Assembly (NCBI GenBank): GCA_025358925.1
Contig: JANYHT010000065.1
Coordinates: 112,619 to 176,618, forward strand
Length of the DNA stretch: 64,000 bases
Source: Gemmatimonadaceae bacterium
Lineage (GTDB): Bacteria > Gemmatimonadota > Gemmatimonadetes > Gemmatimonadales > Gemmatimonadaceae
Direction of reading: 5' to 3'
Below are positions 47,850 to 58,334 of this stretch, in pieces. The number at the start of each line of letters is the position of its first letter. The stretch's first letter is position 1. The position numbers were made by a program, and so were the translations under genes. A model generated the notes under the pieces. The model ran no database searches. It was not told where the DNA came from and was given only the letters and a program-made list of their open reading frames with translations.

Positions 47850-48921
47850 GCCGAGCCGAGAGTTCCGTCAATCGCTGTGCTTCATAGCGCGCACGCCACC
47901 GCCGCAACATGGCGTGCACATCGTCCACCGTAATGCGCGCCATCCGACCTTCGCGGTAGTGCATGTCGAGCGGATAGTTCTCGCCGGGATCACCGTACGC
48001 ATCAATCATCAGATCATGCGCAAAGTCGTACGGCCCAACGCGTTTTGGATTGGTGTATCCGACCAGCGAAATGACTGGCGTGCGTAGTGCGACGGCGAGG
48101 TGCAGCGGGCCGGTGTCCGGTGAGAGCGCAACGGCCGCACCGTCAAGTATGGCCGAGAGTTTTCGGAGCCCGCTGCCGAGCGCCGAATGCGCCATCGGTG
48201 CATCGCGCACAATAGTTCGCTCGGCAGCGCGCTCACGCGCGGATTGTCCGCCAACGAGTACGGGTTGCAGGCCAAACTCGTGCCAGAGGATGTGACAAAC
48301 GGCGGCCCATCGTTCGGGCAGCCAGTCTTTCTCGTGCTTACTGGTTGCGACAACAATGGGTGCAATCGGTCGATCAAATTGCGCGAGGAAGTTTCGTTGC
48401 CACTCTCGCTCCTCGGTGTTCCACGGACCGAGCGTCCACTGCGGTGCGTCATGCGGTACACGCAGCGCGTCGAGAAACTCGAAGTACTGGTCTTGCACGT
48501 GTTGGCCGACGTGCGGCGCGATGCGATGCGTTGTGAACATCCAGTTGAGATCACGAGCGCGCGCTTTGTCGAAGCCAAGCTTGATGGGTGCGTGCGTGAA
48601 GTGCGTCACGAGGCCGGCCTTGAAATACACTTGTAGCCCAAGCACGAGATCAAACGGTCGATGGGCGAGCGCTCGCCTAACGTCCAGAAAGGCGCGCCAG
48701 CCGCGTGATCGATCAAAGAGCACAATGTCATCGACCAATGGATGCCCGCGTACGAGTGTCGCCGGCCCCGGTTGCAATATCCAAGAAATCTGCACCAACG
48801 GCGTGTGTGTCTTGAGGGCATGAATGACTGGCATCACATGCACGGCGTCGCCGACGGCGCTCATCATCACGATGCCAACACGGCGCAGCCGCAGCGACGG
48901 GAGCGGTGGCGTCGTGATCAT
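47839..48921 (-). CDS. Family 9 glycosyltransferase (ADP-heptose:LPS heptosyltransferase-like)
   Basis: GT9 enzymes transfer heptose to LPS inner core at the cytoplasmic face of the inner membrane. The N-terminal GT-B domain has VGIVMMSAVGDAVHVMPVIH (G-D motif). The acceptor/donor region has HEKDWLPERWAAVCHIL, LVGGQSARE and the donor motif ALSPDTGPLHLAVALRTPVI followed by PKRVGPY. It overlaps the Kdo-kinase-like gene by 4 bases, so both are translated from the same message, which supports an LPS-core role. 360 residues. Confidence 0.85.
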   Translation of the reverse strand: MITTPPLPSLRLRRVGIVMMSAVGDAVHVMPVIHALKTHTPLVQISWILQPGPATLVRGHPLVDDIVLFDRSRGWRAFLDVRRALAHRPFDLVLGLQVYFKAGLVTHFTHAPIKLGFDKARARDLNWMFTTHRIAPHVGQHVQDQYFEFLDALRVPHDAPQWTLGPWNTEEREWQRNFLAQFDRPIAPIVVATSKHEKDWLPERWAAVCHILWHEFGLQPVLVGGQSARERAAERTIVRDAPMAHSALGSGLRKLSAILDGAAVALSPDTGPLHLAVALRTPVISLVGYTNPKRVGPYDFAHDLMIDAYGDPGENYPLDMHYREGRMARITVDDVHAMLRRWRARYEAQRLTELSARLTR

Positions 48922-49697
48922 CGTACGGGCGTTGCAGCTAACGCGTCACGTTCGAACCGCGCCAGTCGTTCGTCCGCCATATCACAACCGAAATTGGTAC
49001 GCCACTTCCGCATCGATCGCAGGAGCCGCGCAAGATTAGCGCGCATCGTGACGCTTGGCGCGCGCGTCGCATCCCATCGCACGACATCAACATCAATCAC
49101 CATCGCTTCCGGTGCGTGAGACGGCGTGTGCCGAAGCAAAATATTCTTGACGTTCAGGTCAGGATGAATCACCCCGTGCGATGCGAGTTGCACCAGCAGC
49201 ACAATAGTCGCTCGCATCGCGTCGGTCGCATCAATGTGTGGCGCCAGACCAGCAGCGATCATGCCGAGATCGTATGCGTCAGGCACAAAACGCGTGACGA
49301 CATCAATCCGGCGAAGGCCGGGGCCTGCGGGATAGCGCGCAAAGCCAAGCACGTCCGACGTTGGAATGCCGACTCGGCGAAGCGCGTAGGATTGACACAT
49401 TTCTAACGGCGCGCGTGTTGGCAAACGAAACCTGTCTCCGGTGATGGGTGCAAGCAGACCACCGTGCCACCCGTGGCGCACCACGATCGTGTCTGGCGTG
49501 TTCGGAAGCGCGGCGATGTACACGGGCGCACGACCACGCAAGGCGCGCGGTTGTGGCAGCCCGGAGGCCCAGTCGTAGAGTGTCTCGTGTTGCGCGACAA
49601 TATCTGCAAGCGCGTCGACTACGGCGGCAAAGGCTGTCACGTCACTGTCTCCCACGTGGCGCACTTCTACATTGGGGATTTCAGAAGTGTCGTTCAT
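48918..49697 (-). CDS. Lipopolysaccharide kinase-like (KdkA/WaaP family) protein
   Basis: The family phosphorylates Kdo or heptose in the LPS core. The kinase catalytic loop is HGVIHPDLNVKNILL (HxDLxxxN) and the metal motif is VIDVDVVRW in place of DFG. N-terminal features (APVYIAALPNTPDTIVVRHG) include the strand with the ATP-binding lysine replaced by a less clear position, so activity is probable but not certain. ATG at 49697 overlaps the cyclase gene stop (ATGA) and gives 259 residues. Overlap with the GT9 gene fits LPS core assembly. Confidence 0.82.
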   Translation of the reverse strand: MNDTSEIPNVEVRHVGDSDVTAFAAVVDALADIVAQHETLYDWASGLPQPRALRGRAPVYIAALPNTPDTIVVRHGWHGGLLAPITGDRFRLPTRAPLEMCQSYALRRVGIPTSDVLGFARYPAGPGLRRIDVVTRFVPDAYDLGMIAAGLAPHIDATDAMRATIVLLVQLASHGVIHPDLNVKNILLRHTPSHAPEAMVIDVDVVRWDATRAPSVTMRANLARLLRSMRKWRTNFGCDMADERLARFERDALAATPVR

Positions 49698-51235
49698 GGG
49701 AGGGGCTCGAGTGACCACACGAGCTCCGGCGCGCCGGCGTGACGCACAGGTATGAGTTCGGGACGCGCGCGCACTGCGTGTGCAACCGTGAGCGAATCAC
49801 GAACTGCACTACTGATCACGATGTCGCCCGGTTGCGCGAGCGAGCACAAGCGATCTGCGAGGTTCACGGTGTCGCCAATCAGTGTGTACTCAAGGCGCCG
49901 AGGCGAACCGATATTGCCGACAAATGCATCACCGCAGTGAATGCCAATGCCAATGTTCAGTGTTGGTCGACCCTGCGCCAACCATCGCGCGTTGAGCGCC
50001 ACCAGCTCGCGCTGCATGTCCCGTGCGGCGGCAATGGCGCGATCAGCATCGTCCACATTCGCCTCCGGTGCACCCCAGTACGCGAGGAGCGCGTCACCAA
50101 TAAATTTGTCAAGCGCACCGTTATGTCGAAATACACAATCGACCATCGCACCGAAATATTCGTTGAGTTGTGCGGCCATTTGCATCGCTGATAACGACTC
50201 AGCGATCGCTGTAAATCCGCGAATGTCGCTGAAGAGGACGACAACGCGCCGTCGTTCGCCGCCTGGCGCAACTGCACCTGCGGTCGCGGAGATGCGTTCG
50301 GCCAACTGCGGCGTAAAATAGCGTTCAAAGTTTTCACGCACTCGCGCGGCGTCACGAAGTCGTTCTGCAGCGACCTCGCGTTCGACGGCGGCGGTCGCGA
50401 TGCCTGCAAACGCGACAAGAAAACCAAGATCATCATCAGTAAATGCATGCGCATCGCGCACGTTGTCGACATACAACAACCCGAGTGTGACACGCCCTTC
50501 GCCAAGCATCGGTGCGGCCATGGCGGAACGCACCGCTTGCTGCACAACGGAGGCGCCCATCGTGCGCGAATCCATACGTGCATCATGGGTGAGCAGGGCG
50601 ACTTGCCGATGTGCCACGCCGTTGGCGATCGCGCGCGGTACCGCACGCGTGACCTCATCGCCGCGCTGATCGCGCGTCACGCGGGTTTCGAGTGCGCCGG
50701 TTGGTCCAACAAGCAGTACCGCTATGCGATCCGCATCAAACGTCGCGAAGAGACTGTCGACAATAGCGCTCAGGAGGGCATCTACGCTGTCAAGGCCACC
50801 GAGTTGCTGCGCAATGGTGACCAGTCGTCCCAAACGATGTCCCGCAATGTCCGCCACGGCTTGTTCGCGGGACGGTACCGGACGTTCATGCTGCACGGAC
50901 GAATCGTTGTCGAGCGTTGCAGGGGTTGATACAATGTGCCGCGGTGGATCCGTTTCATCAGAGAGCGTAAAGGCGATCGATCCAAACGCCAATGTATCGC
51001 CCATGACCGCCACACCGCTGGTGATCCGTCGTCCATTGAGCCACGTACCATTGCGTGAGCCCAAGTCTACGACGTGCAAACCGCTTGCAGACGTACGCAG
51101 TTCTGCGTGTCGACGCGAGACAATCTGATCGAGTATGGGAATCTCGCAGGTTAACTCGCGCCCAACCGTGTGTATCGCGTCGGTTGTAAGCAGAAAGCGA
51201 CGATCACCAGCGCTGGACGAGAGCAAGAACGCCAT
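49694..51235 (-). CDS. FHA-GAF class III adenylate/guanylate cyclase
   Basis: An N-terminal FHA phosphothreonine-binding domain (about 20-95: TVGRELTCEIPILDQIVSRR, DLGSRNGTWLNGR) is followed by a GAF sensor domain (about 140-295). Next is a class III nucleotide cyclase: VVVLFSDIRGFTAIAESL (metal Asp), ALDKFIGDALLAYWG (substrate Lys and second metal Asp), NIGIGIHCGDAFVGNIG, and YTLIGDTVNLADRL. The Lys/Thr pair favours ATP as substrate, so adenylate cyclase is more likely than guanylate. The FHA module implies control by a Ser/Thr kinase, not seen nearby. 513 residues. Confidence 0.92.
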   Translation of the reverse strand: MAFLLSSSAGDRRFLLTTDAIHTVGRELTCEIPILDQIVSRRHAELRTSASGLHVVDLGSRNGTWLNGRRITSGVAVMGDTLAFGSIAFTLSDETDPPRHIVSTPATLDNDSSVQHERPVPSREQAVADIAGHRLGRLVTIAQQLGGLDSVDALLSAIVDSLFATFDADRIAVLLVGPTGALETRVTRDQRGDEVTRAVPRAIANGVAHRQVALLTHDARMDSRTMGASVVQQAVRSAMAAPMLGEGRVTLGLLYVDNVRDAHAFTDDDLGFLVAFAGIATAAVEREVAAERLRDAARVRENFERYFTPQLAERISATAGAVAPGGERRRVVVLFSDIRGFTAIAESLSAMQMAAQLNEYFGAMVDCVFRHNGALDKFIGDALLAYWGAPEANVDDADRAIAAARDMQRELVALNARWLAQGRPTLNIGIGIHCGDAFVGNIGSPRRLEYTLIGDTVNLADRLCSLAQPGDIVISSAVRDSLTVAHAVRARPELIPVRHAGAPELVWSLEPLP

Positions 51236-51237
51236 GT

Positions 51238-52782
51238 TCAGGTTGTATCAGGCGTAGTTGTCGCACTGCGGTGCTGCGCATTTGCCGCGCGCACTCGACC
51301 AATTGCGGTGAGCAATGCGCGCGCCTTGGTTTCAGATTCTTCCCATTCCATCACCGGATCGGAGTCGTGCACGATACCGCCGCCCGCCTGTACGGACGCA
51401 ACGCCATCAGCAATGACGCAAGTACGAATCGTAATGGCCAAATCCATCCGCGTGTCGCCGGCCCCGATAAAACCGAGGGCGCCGGCATAGGCGCCGCGAC
51501 GCTCGGGCTCAAGTTCATCGATGATTTCCATCGCGCGGACTTTTGGTGCACCGGACATTGTTCCGGCGGGGAAGACGGCGCGGAACGCATCAAGCGCACT
51601 GCTCCCGTCCGCGAGCTCGCCTTCCACCTGACTCACGATATGAAACACGTGGGAGTACCGTTCGACGGTCATCAGGTCGGTCACTTTCACGGAGCCGTAG
51701 CGTGCGAGTCGACCAACATCGTTGCGGCCCAAGTCCACCAACATCACATGTTCGGCGCGTTCCTTTTCATCGGCGAGCAATTCAGCCGCCATGGCGTCGT
51801 CTTGTTCAGCTGTTTTGCCACGCGGACGCGTTCCAGCGATGGGACGCACGGTAATACGCCCGTCAGCAACGCGAACTAAAAGTTCTGGCGAACTTCCCAC
51901 GAGTTCCAATCCGTCCAGCACCAAATGATACATGTACGGCGACGGATTCAGTGCCCGCAGCGCGCGGTACAGTGAGGTCGGATCGAAGTCGAGTGGCAAC
52001 TCCATACGGCGCGCCAGCAGTGTCTGGAAAACGTCGCCCGCGAGGATGTATTCCTTGATGCGTCCAACGGCCTTGAGGTAGTCGTCGCGCGCGAACATGG
52101 ACGTGCCAACGGCCGGTGCGGCGTTGGCGTCGAGCGCGAGCGGTTGCAGCACATCGGGGCCGTGCAGGCGCGTGATCGTGTCGTCGAGTGTGCGGGTCGC
52201 GTCATCGTACAGTGCGCGCAATGCCGCTTCGTCAGCGCCGACTGGCACCGGTACCGACACGATGACTCGCGCTTGCCCGCGCCAGTTGTCGATCACCACC
52301 AACGCACGCGTGAACACGAAGACGGCGTCTGGATAGTTGAGCGCGCGACGCGGGGCGTTGGGAAGATGTTCGATATGGCGTACAACATCGTAGGCGAAAA
52401 ATCCTACCGCGCCACTCCAAAAAGGACCGAGTTCTCGTGCTTCGATAGGTCGCATATCGCGCACGATGTCACGGAGATCGCGTATGGGGTCGGCGGGCGT
52501 GCGTGCGCCGTGCCAGCCGAGCGCTGGTGCCCAATCTTCGACAACGCCATCACGCAGGCGCCACGCTCCGCGCGGTTCGGTGCCCAAGTACGTATAACGT
52601 GCCCAGGTCTCGCCACCGGCCGGCGCAGATTCGAGCAGAAACGCAAACGGACCGCGTCGCAGCTTCGCGTACGCGGCCACTGGAGTGCACTGATCGAGCA
52701 AGCAATCGCGCCACATCGGTACGACGCCACCATGCGTCAGCGCGGTGGCGGCGAGCGTGCGAAAGTCAGCAAAAAGAGTCAT
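51238..52782 (-). CDS. trpE: Anthranilate synthase component I
   Basis: TrpE makes anthranilate from chorismate in tryptophan synthesis. The N-terminal feedback site LLESAPAGGETWARY binds tryptophan. The chorismate-binding half has VFQTLLARRMELPLDFDP, SPSPYMYH-type sequence (NPSPYMYHLVLDGLELVGSS), RPIAGTRPRGKT, DLGRNDVGRLARYGSV, FPAGTMSGAPKVRAMEII and VQAGGGIVHDSDP. ATG at 52782 gives 514 residues; an upstream extension runs into the divergent Nudix gene. No trpG or other trp gene is adjacent, so it is a stand-alone copy here. Confidence 0.94.
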   Translation of the reverse strand: MTLFADFRTLAATALTHGGVVPMWRDCLLDQCTPVAAYAKLRRGPFAFLLESAPAGGETWARYTYLGTEPRGAWRLRDGVVEDWAPALGWHGARTPADPIRDLRDIVRDMRPIEARELGPFWSGAVGFFAYDVVRHIEHLPNAPRRALNYPDAVFVFTRALVVIDNWRGQARVIVSVPVPVGADEAALRALYDDATRTLDDTITRLHGPDVLQPLALDANAAPAVGTSMFARDDYLKAVGRIKEYILAGDVFQTLLARRMELPLDFDPTSLYRALRALNPSPYMYHLVLDGLELVGSSPELLVRVADGRITVRPIAGTRPRGKTAEQDDAMAAELLADEKERAEHVMLVDLGRNDVGRLARYGSVKVTDLMTVERYSHVFHIVSQVEGELADGSSALDAFRAVFPAGTMSGAPKVRAMEIIDELEPERRGAYAGALGFIGAGDTRMDLAITIRTCVIADGVASVQAGGGIVHDSDPVMEWEESETKARALLTAIGRVRAANAQHRSATTTPDTT

Positions 52783-52837
52783 GCTGCAAGTTCGCTGCTC
52801 CGCTCGCACCGGGGCAAGCGAACCGATAGCATTCGGC

Positions 52838-53335
52838 ATGATTCCCAGTGAGCGCCGCAGCACACGTATCGACACCGGCATCGTCGACGTTGTCGTTATG
52901 ACACCGGCACCGCGGGGTCGACGAGATCGATGGCGCATCCTCACGTTGCGGCGTGCGGTGGGCACACGCTGCACCGGCGCATGGGAAATCGTGCATGGAC
53001 GGATTGAAGGCGTTGAAACACCAGCGCAGGCGGCGGTTCGCGAAGTGTTCGAAGAAACCGGTCTCGTAGTGGAACGCCTGTACAGCATCGCGGTGAATCC
53101 ATTTTACTTACACAAAATCGATACTGTGCAATTGGCGCTGGTGTTTGCCGCTATCGTCGCGCCAGCTGCGGCAACGCTTGGACCAGAACACGACCTCAGC
53201 GTGTGGCGCACGCCGACCACCGCGAGAAAACACTTGGCGTGGCCACGTGAAAAAGACGCGGTTTCGTACGCGGTGCAGTTGTTGGCGAACGGAGACGCCG
53301 GCGCGGTGGAGGATGTGTTACGCGTGCAGTTGTAG
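52838..53335 (+). CDS. Nudix hydrolase
   Basis: The Nudix box is complete: GRIEGVETPAQAAVREVFEE followed by TGL (Gx5Ex7REUxEExGU). The 165-residue protein is one Nudix domain that hydrolyses a nucleoside diphosphate linked to another group. The N-terminal strands are ordinary. ATG at 52838 is used because a longer start would overlap trpE on the other strand. The substrate is unknown; it lies divergent from trpE and convergent with a lipoprotein gene. Confidence 0.88.
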   Translation: MIPSERRSTRIDTGIVDVVVMTPAPRGRRDRWRILTLRRAVGTRCTGAWEIVHGRIEGVETPAQAAVREVFEETGLVVERLYSIAVNPFYLHKIDTVQLALVFAAIVAPAAATLGPEHDLSVWRTPTTARKHLAWPREKDAVSYAVQLLANGDAGAVEDVLRVQL

Positions 53336-53347
53336 CACGCCGCGCGA

Positions 53348-54016
53348 CTAGCTGTCTTTCTTTTGCGCGGCAGCGGCGCGTGATCGGACGGCAGCACGCT
53401 CGCGCTCAATGCTCTGCACCACGCGTCCCCAATCGGTAACGGACGAGACGCCTTCCACTTGCGCCGTCAGCGGTTGATTCACGTCAAGCAGTCCATCAAA
53501 CACAATGAGCGCAGATTGAACCTCGCGCTGTTTCAGTCGATACTCGCCGAAGCCGGGCGACAACGGAAGCACATCCACGGGTCGGAAATCGCGACCCACA
53601 TTGCTGATGATGAATTCTTGTGGGGAGAAACGCGTTTCACCCTGTTCAAGCGCGTAGAAACTCACATACCAGATTGAATAGGACGACAGGCGGCCGCGCT
53701 CGCGCACGATGGTGAGTTCTTTGTCCTTGCTGCGAAGGATATCGCGCAGTGAACGATAAGAATCTGGGGACAGCAGTCGGAGAATGCGCTCGTCGAGTGG
53801 AATGGCGCGCACTTGTAATCCGCTGGACGGCGAGATTTTCAGCGCAATGTCGTCCTGTCGCAGTGAACCGAATCCCGCAGGCACAAATGCGGGATCGAGT
53901 GTGTCGGCCGCAGTACCCGCGACGCCCCCGGGCGGCGGCACTTGTGCCGGGACTACGTTCGCCGATACACACGCCGTTAACGCAAGGAGTGCGACGGGGA
54001 GCGACGCCTTTCTCAC
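53348..54016 (-). CDS. Predicted lipoprotein, function unknown
   Basis: The N-terminus [16 protein letters not shown] is a lipoprotein signal with the lipobox L-T-A-C, so the mature protein begins at Cys16 and is lipid-anchored. The rest (about 205 residues) is mixed alpha/beta with a region FYALEQGETRFSPQEFII and a basic, Ala-rich C-terminal helix. I recognise no domain. ATG overlaps the engB stop (ATGA), making it the last gene of the clpX-lon-engB operon. Confidence 0.75.
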   Translation of the reverse strand: MRKASLPVALLALTACVSANVVPAQVPPPGGVAGTAADTLDPAFVPAGFGSLRQDDIALKISPSSGLQVRAIPLDERILRLLSPDSYRSLRDILRSKDKELTIVRERGRLSSYSIWYVSFYALEQGETRFSPQEFIISNVGRDFRPVDVLPLSPGFGEYRLKQREVQSALIVFDGLLDVNQPLTAQVEGVSSVTDWGRVVQSIERERAAVRSRAAAAQKKDS

Positions 54017-54651
54017 AACGACTCGCGCCAGTCGGGCATCGCCAATAACTCCACGAGCGCCGTCGCAAGTTCGTCACGCCCTTGCCCAGTTCTCGCACTG
54101 AACGGCACGATCTGCTCAGGATCGAGTCCAAGTAACTCGGCCACCACTTTCACGCGATCCAACGCTGCGAGTGGTTTGAGTTTGTCGATCTTCGTCGCCG
54201 CGATAATGGTTGGCGCGCCAATGTCCGCGAGAAAATCGAGCATCATGCGATCATCTTCGGTTGGATCGTGGCGAATGTCGAGCAGCAACACAACGCCGCG
54301 CAGCATCGGACAATCGGCGAGGTAGCCCTCGATGAGTGGTTTCCACTCAGCCTTTCGCGTTTTTGAAATGCGCGCGTACCCGTATCCCGGAAGATCGGCC
54401 AAAACGAACGTATCGTTCACGCGAAAGAAATTGATCTCGCGCGTGCGACCCGGCGTATTGCTCACGCGCGCGAAGGACTTCCGTCGCATGAGCCGATTGA
54501 GCAACGACGACTTGCCAACGTTGGAGCGACCGGCGAACGCGACTTCCGGAAACTCTGATGGTGGACGCCAGCCTCCTTTCGTTGACATCGGTCCGATGAA
54601 TTCGATGTCCTTGATGACGAGCGGGTCCGGTGTTGGCATAGGCGAGGTCAC
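54013..54651 (-). CDS. engB: Ribosome-biogenesis GTPase EngB/YihA
   Basis: EngB is an essential GTPase for large-subunit assembly. Motifs are G1 [15 protein letters not shown]2 [13 protein letters not shown]3 [10 protein letters not shown] and G4 [10 protein letters not shown], with the C-terminal [12 protein letters not shown] (G5). GTG at 54651 overlaps the lon stop (GTGA), the arrangement seen repeatedly in this genome; an ATG at 54639 four codons downstream is the alternative. 212 residues with the GTG start. Confidence 0.95.
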   Translation of the reverse strand: MTSPMPTPDPLVIKDIEFIGPMSTKGGWRPPSEFPEVAFAGRSNVGKSSLLNRLMRRKSFARVSNTPGRTREINFFRVNDTFVLADLPGYGYARISKTRKAEWKPLIEGYLADCPMLRGVVLLLDIRHDPTEDDRMMLDFLADIGAPTIIAATKIDKLKPLAALDRVKVVAELLGLDPEQIVPFSARTGQGRDELATALVELLAMPDWRESL

Positions 54652-57029
54652 GTGGGTCGCGCCATGCTGTCGAATATCGGTACTTGCTCGCGTAACGGTG
54701 TCGGCAGCGGTGTGCGCAACGCGAGGGTCAACACCTCGTCCATCGTCTTGACGGGATGCCACGTCACCTGCGTACGCACGTCCTCTGGAAGTTCGGCGAG
54801 GTCTTTCGCATTGCCGTATGGAACAATGACATGCGCGACTTGGTGTCGATGCGCCGCGACTCCTTTCTCACGAATGCCACCAATTGGAAGGACGCGACCG
54901 CGAAGTGTGATCTCACCAGTCATCGCGACGTCGCCACGCACGGGTATGCCGGTGAGCGCGCTCGCGAGTGCGGTCGCTAACGCAATGCCGGCCGACGGGC
55001 CATCCTTGGGGGTCGCGCCTGCCGGCAGATGCACGTGGATGTCGCGTGTGCGATAAAAATCTGCCGGCAGTCCAAGCGCGTTCGCGCGCGAGCGGACATA
55101 GCTCAACGCCGCCGCTGCAGATTCTTTGATCACGTCACCCAACGTACCTGTCAGTTGCAAACGTCCGCGTCCGGGCACGATACTAACTTCGATTTCGAGG
55201 AGATCGCCGCCAACACTCGTGTAGGCCAGCCCTGATGCGACACCAACGCGATCAACTAAGCCGAGATCGTCTTGATCGTGTGGTGCAGGGCCAAGCATTG
55301 CCGTGAGTTCGGTGCTTTCGATGATGATTGACGTGTCGGGCGCCAAATCACGACGCGCCACTTTCCGTGCAAGTCGCGCAATGCGACGATCAAGATCGCG
55401 AACACCGGCTTCGCGCGTCCACCCACGGACGATCGAACTCAGCACATCGGGAGCAAGCGTTACATGAGTCGCGTCAACGCCGTGCGCCGCAAACTGGCGC
55501 GGCACCAAAAAGCGTCGCGCAATTGCGAGTTTTTCTGGTTCGAGATAGCCCGGCAGTCGGATAATTTCCATGCGATCGCGCAAGGCTTCCGGAATGGACT
55601 GCATCGAGTTGGCGGTGGTGATAAACAACACCTGCGACAAATCGTAGTCGACTTCGAGAAAGTGATCGTTGAACGCGTGATGCTGCTCGGGATCAAGCAC
55701 TTCGAGGAGCGCCGCCGACGGATCGCCGCGCCAATCGCTGCCGAGCTTATCGACTTCGTCGAGCAGAATGACAGGATTCACCGTTTCGGCACGACGCATC
55801 GCCTGTATGATGCGGCCCGGCAGTGCGCCAATGTACGTGCGTCGATGTCCGCGAATTTCCGCTTCATCGCGCACACCACCCAGTGCCATACGCACGAAAC
55901 GACGACCAAGCGCATTCGCGATGGATCGCCCAAGCGAGGTTTTGCCGACGCCTGGCGGTCCGACCAAACAAAGGATGGGCCCTGGCAGTTTGCCAACACG
56001 ACCCAGCACCGCGATGTGGTCGAGAATGCGCTCCTTCACCTCTTCGAGCCCGTAATGATCGCCGTCGAGAATGGTGCGCGCGTGTACGAGGTCGATGGTG
56101 TCGTCCGTCCGTGTCGTCCACGGCAGCGCGATGACCCAATCCAACCAGCCGCGCGCCACCGCCGCATCGGGCGACATTGGTGAACTGCGGCGCAATTTTC
56201 GTAACTCGCGATTGGCGCGCGCAGCAATCGGCGCCGGCAACTCGCGAGCCACGATCTGCTTGCCAATCTCTTCGCCTTCGTCACCGTCCTCTTGACCCAG
56301 CTCCTTATGTATCGCGCGCAACTGCTCTTGCAGAAAAAATTCGCGTTGATTTTGAAAGAGCGAACCACGCACCTGTTCGTCGATCTTTCGTTCGAGCTTG
56401 AGCAGTTCCAGTTCGCTGCCGAGGAGTTGCACGAGCCCGCCCGCTAAGTCACGGAGCGACGGTGCGGCGAGCAGGCTCTGACGTTGCTCAATGGTGACTT
56501 GCAAATGCGCTGCAATGCCGAACGCAAGCCGCTGATCATCGTCAAGCCCTTGGAGCAGCCCAACCACTTCAGGTGGCAGGCGACGTTGGAGACCTGCGTA
56601 TTCCTCGAACAACGTCAAGGCATAGCGGACCGTCGCGTGCGTCTGATCGGGCGCCACTCGCGCCGCGGCCTTACCGAGAGCCAACGGAAACGCGGTTGTA
56701 CGCGCCTCCAACAACGGACTGCGCCTCGATGCCGTGAAGCGCTGCACGCGGACGCGCGAAATCCCTTCGACAAGGATTTTTGTGGTGCCACTGCTGAGTC
56801 GCGTCACTTGCTGAAGGCGTGCGACGACGCCAATGCGATGCAAGTCGGCCGCGCCCGGGGTGTGCACATCAGCACTGCGTTGCGTGACCAGCAAAATCTC
56901 CTTCGACGCACTCTCTGCTGCTTGTGCAACGGCCGCAAGCGATCCGGCGCGACCAACCAGCAGGGGCATCGCGACGTGGGGGAAGAGCACCACATCGCGC
57001 AGAGGCAGAACCGGCAGTCGGTCGATCAG
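54648..57029 (-). CDS. lon: ATP-dependent protease Lon
   Basis: Lon degrades damaged and regulatory proteins. The N-terminal LAN domain begins [20 protein letters not shown]. The AAA+ core has [20 protein letters not shown] and [17 protein letters not shown]. The proteolytic domain has the catalytic serine in [15 protein letters not shown] and lysine in [13 protein letters not shown]. No ATG, GTG or TTG start includes the conserved [10 protein letters not shown] start; the first GTG (56993) would remove it. A CTG at 57029 overlaps the clpX stop as CTGA and has an AAGGAAG site just upstream, giving 793 residues. I therefore call CTG, with GTG 56993 (781 residues) as alternative. Confidence 0.9.
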   Translation of the reverse strand: MIDRLPVLPLRDVVLFPHVAMPLLVGRAGSLAAVAQAAESASKEILLVTQRSADVHTPGAADLHRIGVVARLQQVTRLSSGTTKILVEGISRVRVQRFTASRRSPLLEARTTAFPLALGKAAARVAPDQTHATVRYALTLFEEYAGLQRRLPPEVVGLLQGLDDDQRLAFGIAAHLQVTIEQRQSLLAAPSLRDLAGGLVQLLGSELELLKLERKIDEQVRGSLFQNQREFFLQEQLRAIHKELGQEDGDEGEEIGKQIVARELPAPIAARANRELRKLRRSSPMSPDAAVARGWLDWVIALPWTTRTDDTIDLVHARTILDGDHYGLEEVKERILDHIAVLGRVGKLPGPILCLVGPPGVGKTSLGRSIANALGRRFVRMALGGVRDEAEIRGHRRTYIGALPGRIIQAMRRAETVNPVILLDEVDKLGSDWRGDPSAALLEVLDPEQHHAFNDHFLEVDYDLSQVLFITTANSMQSIPEALRDRMEIIRLPGYLEPEKLAIARRFLVPRQFAAHGVDATHVTLAPDVLSSIVRGWTREAGVRDLDRRIARLARKVARRDLAPDTSIIIESTELTAMLGPAPHDQDDLGLVDRVGVASGLAYTSVGGDLLEIEVSIVPGRGRLQLTGTLGDVIKESAAAALSYVRSRANALGLPADFYRTRDIHVHLPAGATPKDGPSAGIALATALASALTGIPVRGDVAMTGEITLRGRVLPIGGIREKGVAAHRHQVAHVIVPYGNAKDLAELPEDVRTQVTWHPVKTMDEVLTLALRTPLPTPLREQVPIFDSMARPT

Positions 57030-58291
57030 GCTTCCTTCTTCTGGCGCTTCGGCGCGATCTCGAGGAGCGGCGGTCCGCCGGTAACGACCGAGGCTTCGGT
57101 AACCTTCACTTCCACGACGTCATCACGCGTGGGGAGATCAAACATGGTGTCCAACAGGGTCTCTTCGAGAATGGCGCGGAGTCCGCGTGCGCCAGTCCCA
57201 CGCTTCAGAGCTTTCGACGCCACCGCGCGCAGCGCGGATTCCTCGAACGTGATTTTCACTTCTTCAAGATCGAACAGCCGTTGATACTGTTTTGTCAGCG
57301 CATTTTTTGGTTCTTTCAAAATCTGCACCAACGAGTCTTCATCGAGCGCTTCGAGCGGTACGCACACCGGCAATCGACCAACAAGTTCGGGGATGATGCC
57401 GAAGCGCAGTAAGTCGTCCGGCTCCACTTCAGCGAACGGTGTTTTCGCGGTGGTTTTGTGAATCGCCGTGACCTTGGACTGATCACCTTTCTCACCGCTA
57501 TACCCAATTTGACGACGGCCCGTACGCGCCTCGATAATTTTTTCAAGGCCGTCGAACGCGCCACCACAGATAAACAGAATGTCCTTCGTGTTGATCTGGA
57601 TATACTCCTGCTGCGGATGCTTGCGTCCGCCCTGCGGAGGCACCGATGCAATGGTGCCTTCAAGGATTTTCAGCAATGCCTGTTGTACGCCTTCGCCCGA
57701 CACGTCGCGCGTAATGCTCGGGTTCTCCGATTTGCGCGCGATCTTATCGATTTCGTCGATGTACACAATGCCACGCTCGCACTCGGCGACATTAAAGTCG
57801 CCCGCTTGCAACAATCGCACGAGAATATTTTCGACGTCCTCGCCGACGTAGCCAGCTTCAGTAAGGGTCGTCGCATCCGCGATGGTGAACGGCACGTCGA
57901 GGATGCGCGCCAACGTCTGCGCGAGCAAGGTCTTTCCAACGCCGGTAGGTCCAATGAGCAGAATGTTGGACTTGTCGAGTTCAACATCATCTTCGCGCGC
58001 CGAGCTGGCAGCATTGATGCGCTTGTAGTGGTTGTAGACGGCAACCGAAAGCGCCTTCTTGGCTAATTCTTGGCCGATGACGTACTGGTCAAGAATCCCT
58101 TTGATTTCGCGGGGAGTCGGGACCTGCGTAATGGCTTCGGCAACTTCGCGCTCTTCGTCCTCAGCGAGGATCTCATTGCAGAGCGCAATGCACTCGTTGC
58201 AAATGTAGACCGACGGGCCCGAAATGAACTTTCGGACAGCGTCCTTGGACTTGCCACAAAAGGAGCAGCGAAGATGCTTGTCGTGGGACAT
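57026..58291 (-). CDS. clpX: ATP-dependent Clp protease ATP-binding subunit ClpX
   Basis: ClpX unfolds substrates and feeds them to ClpP. The N-terminal zinc-binding domain is [10 protein letters not shown] plus [13 protein letters not shown]. The AAA+ part has [30 protein letters not shown] (pore loop), [14 protein letters not shown] and a C-terminal region with a ClpP-binding loop reading IGY rather than IGF. ATG at 58291 fixes the usual [15 protein letters not shown] start, 421 residues. It is separated from clpP by a terminator, so it has its own promoter; the palindrome at 58335-58354 lies in that promoter region. Confidence 0.97.
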   Translation of the reverse strand: MSHDKHLRCSFCGKSKDAVRKFISGPSVYICNECIALCNEILAEDEEREVAEAITQVPTPREIKGILDQYVIGQELAKKALSVAVYNHYKRINAASSAREDDVELDKSNILLIGPTGVGKTLLAQTLARILDVPFTIADATTLTEAGYVGEDVENILVRLLQAGDFNVAECERGIVYIDEIDKIARKSENPSITRDVSGEGVQQALLKILEGTIASVPPQGGRKHPQQEYIQINTKDILFICGGAFDGLEKIIEARTGRRQIGYSGEKGDQSKVTAIHKTTAKTPFAEVEPDDLLRFGIIPELVGRLPVCVPLEALDEDSLVQILKEPKNALTKQYQRLFDLEEVKITFEESALRAVASKALKRGTGARGLRAILEETLLDTMFDLPTRDDVVEVKVTEASVVTGGPPLLEIAPKRQKKEA

Positions 58292-58334
58292 GTGGTCCGT
58301 ATCGAAAGGCGACGCGCGGGCGGGAGACTGAGAA

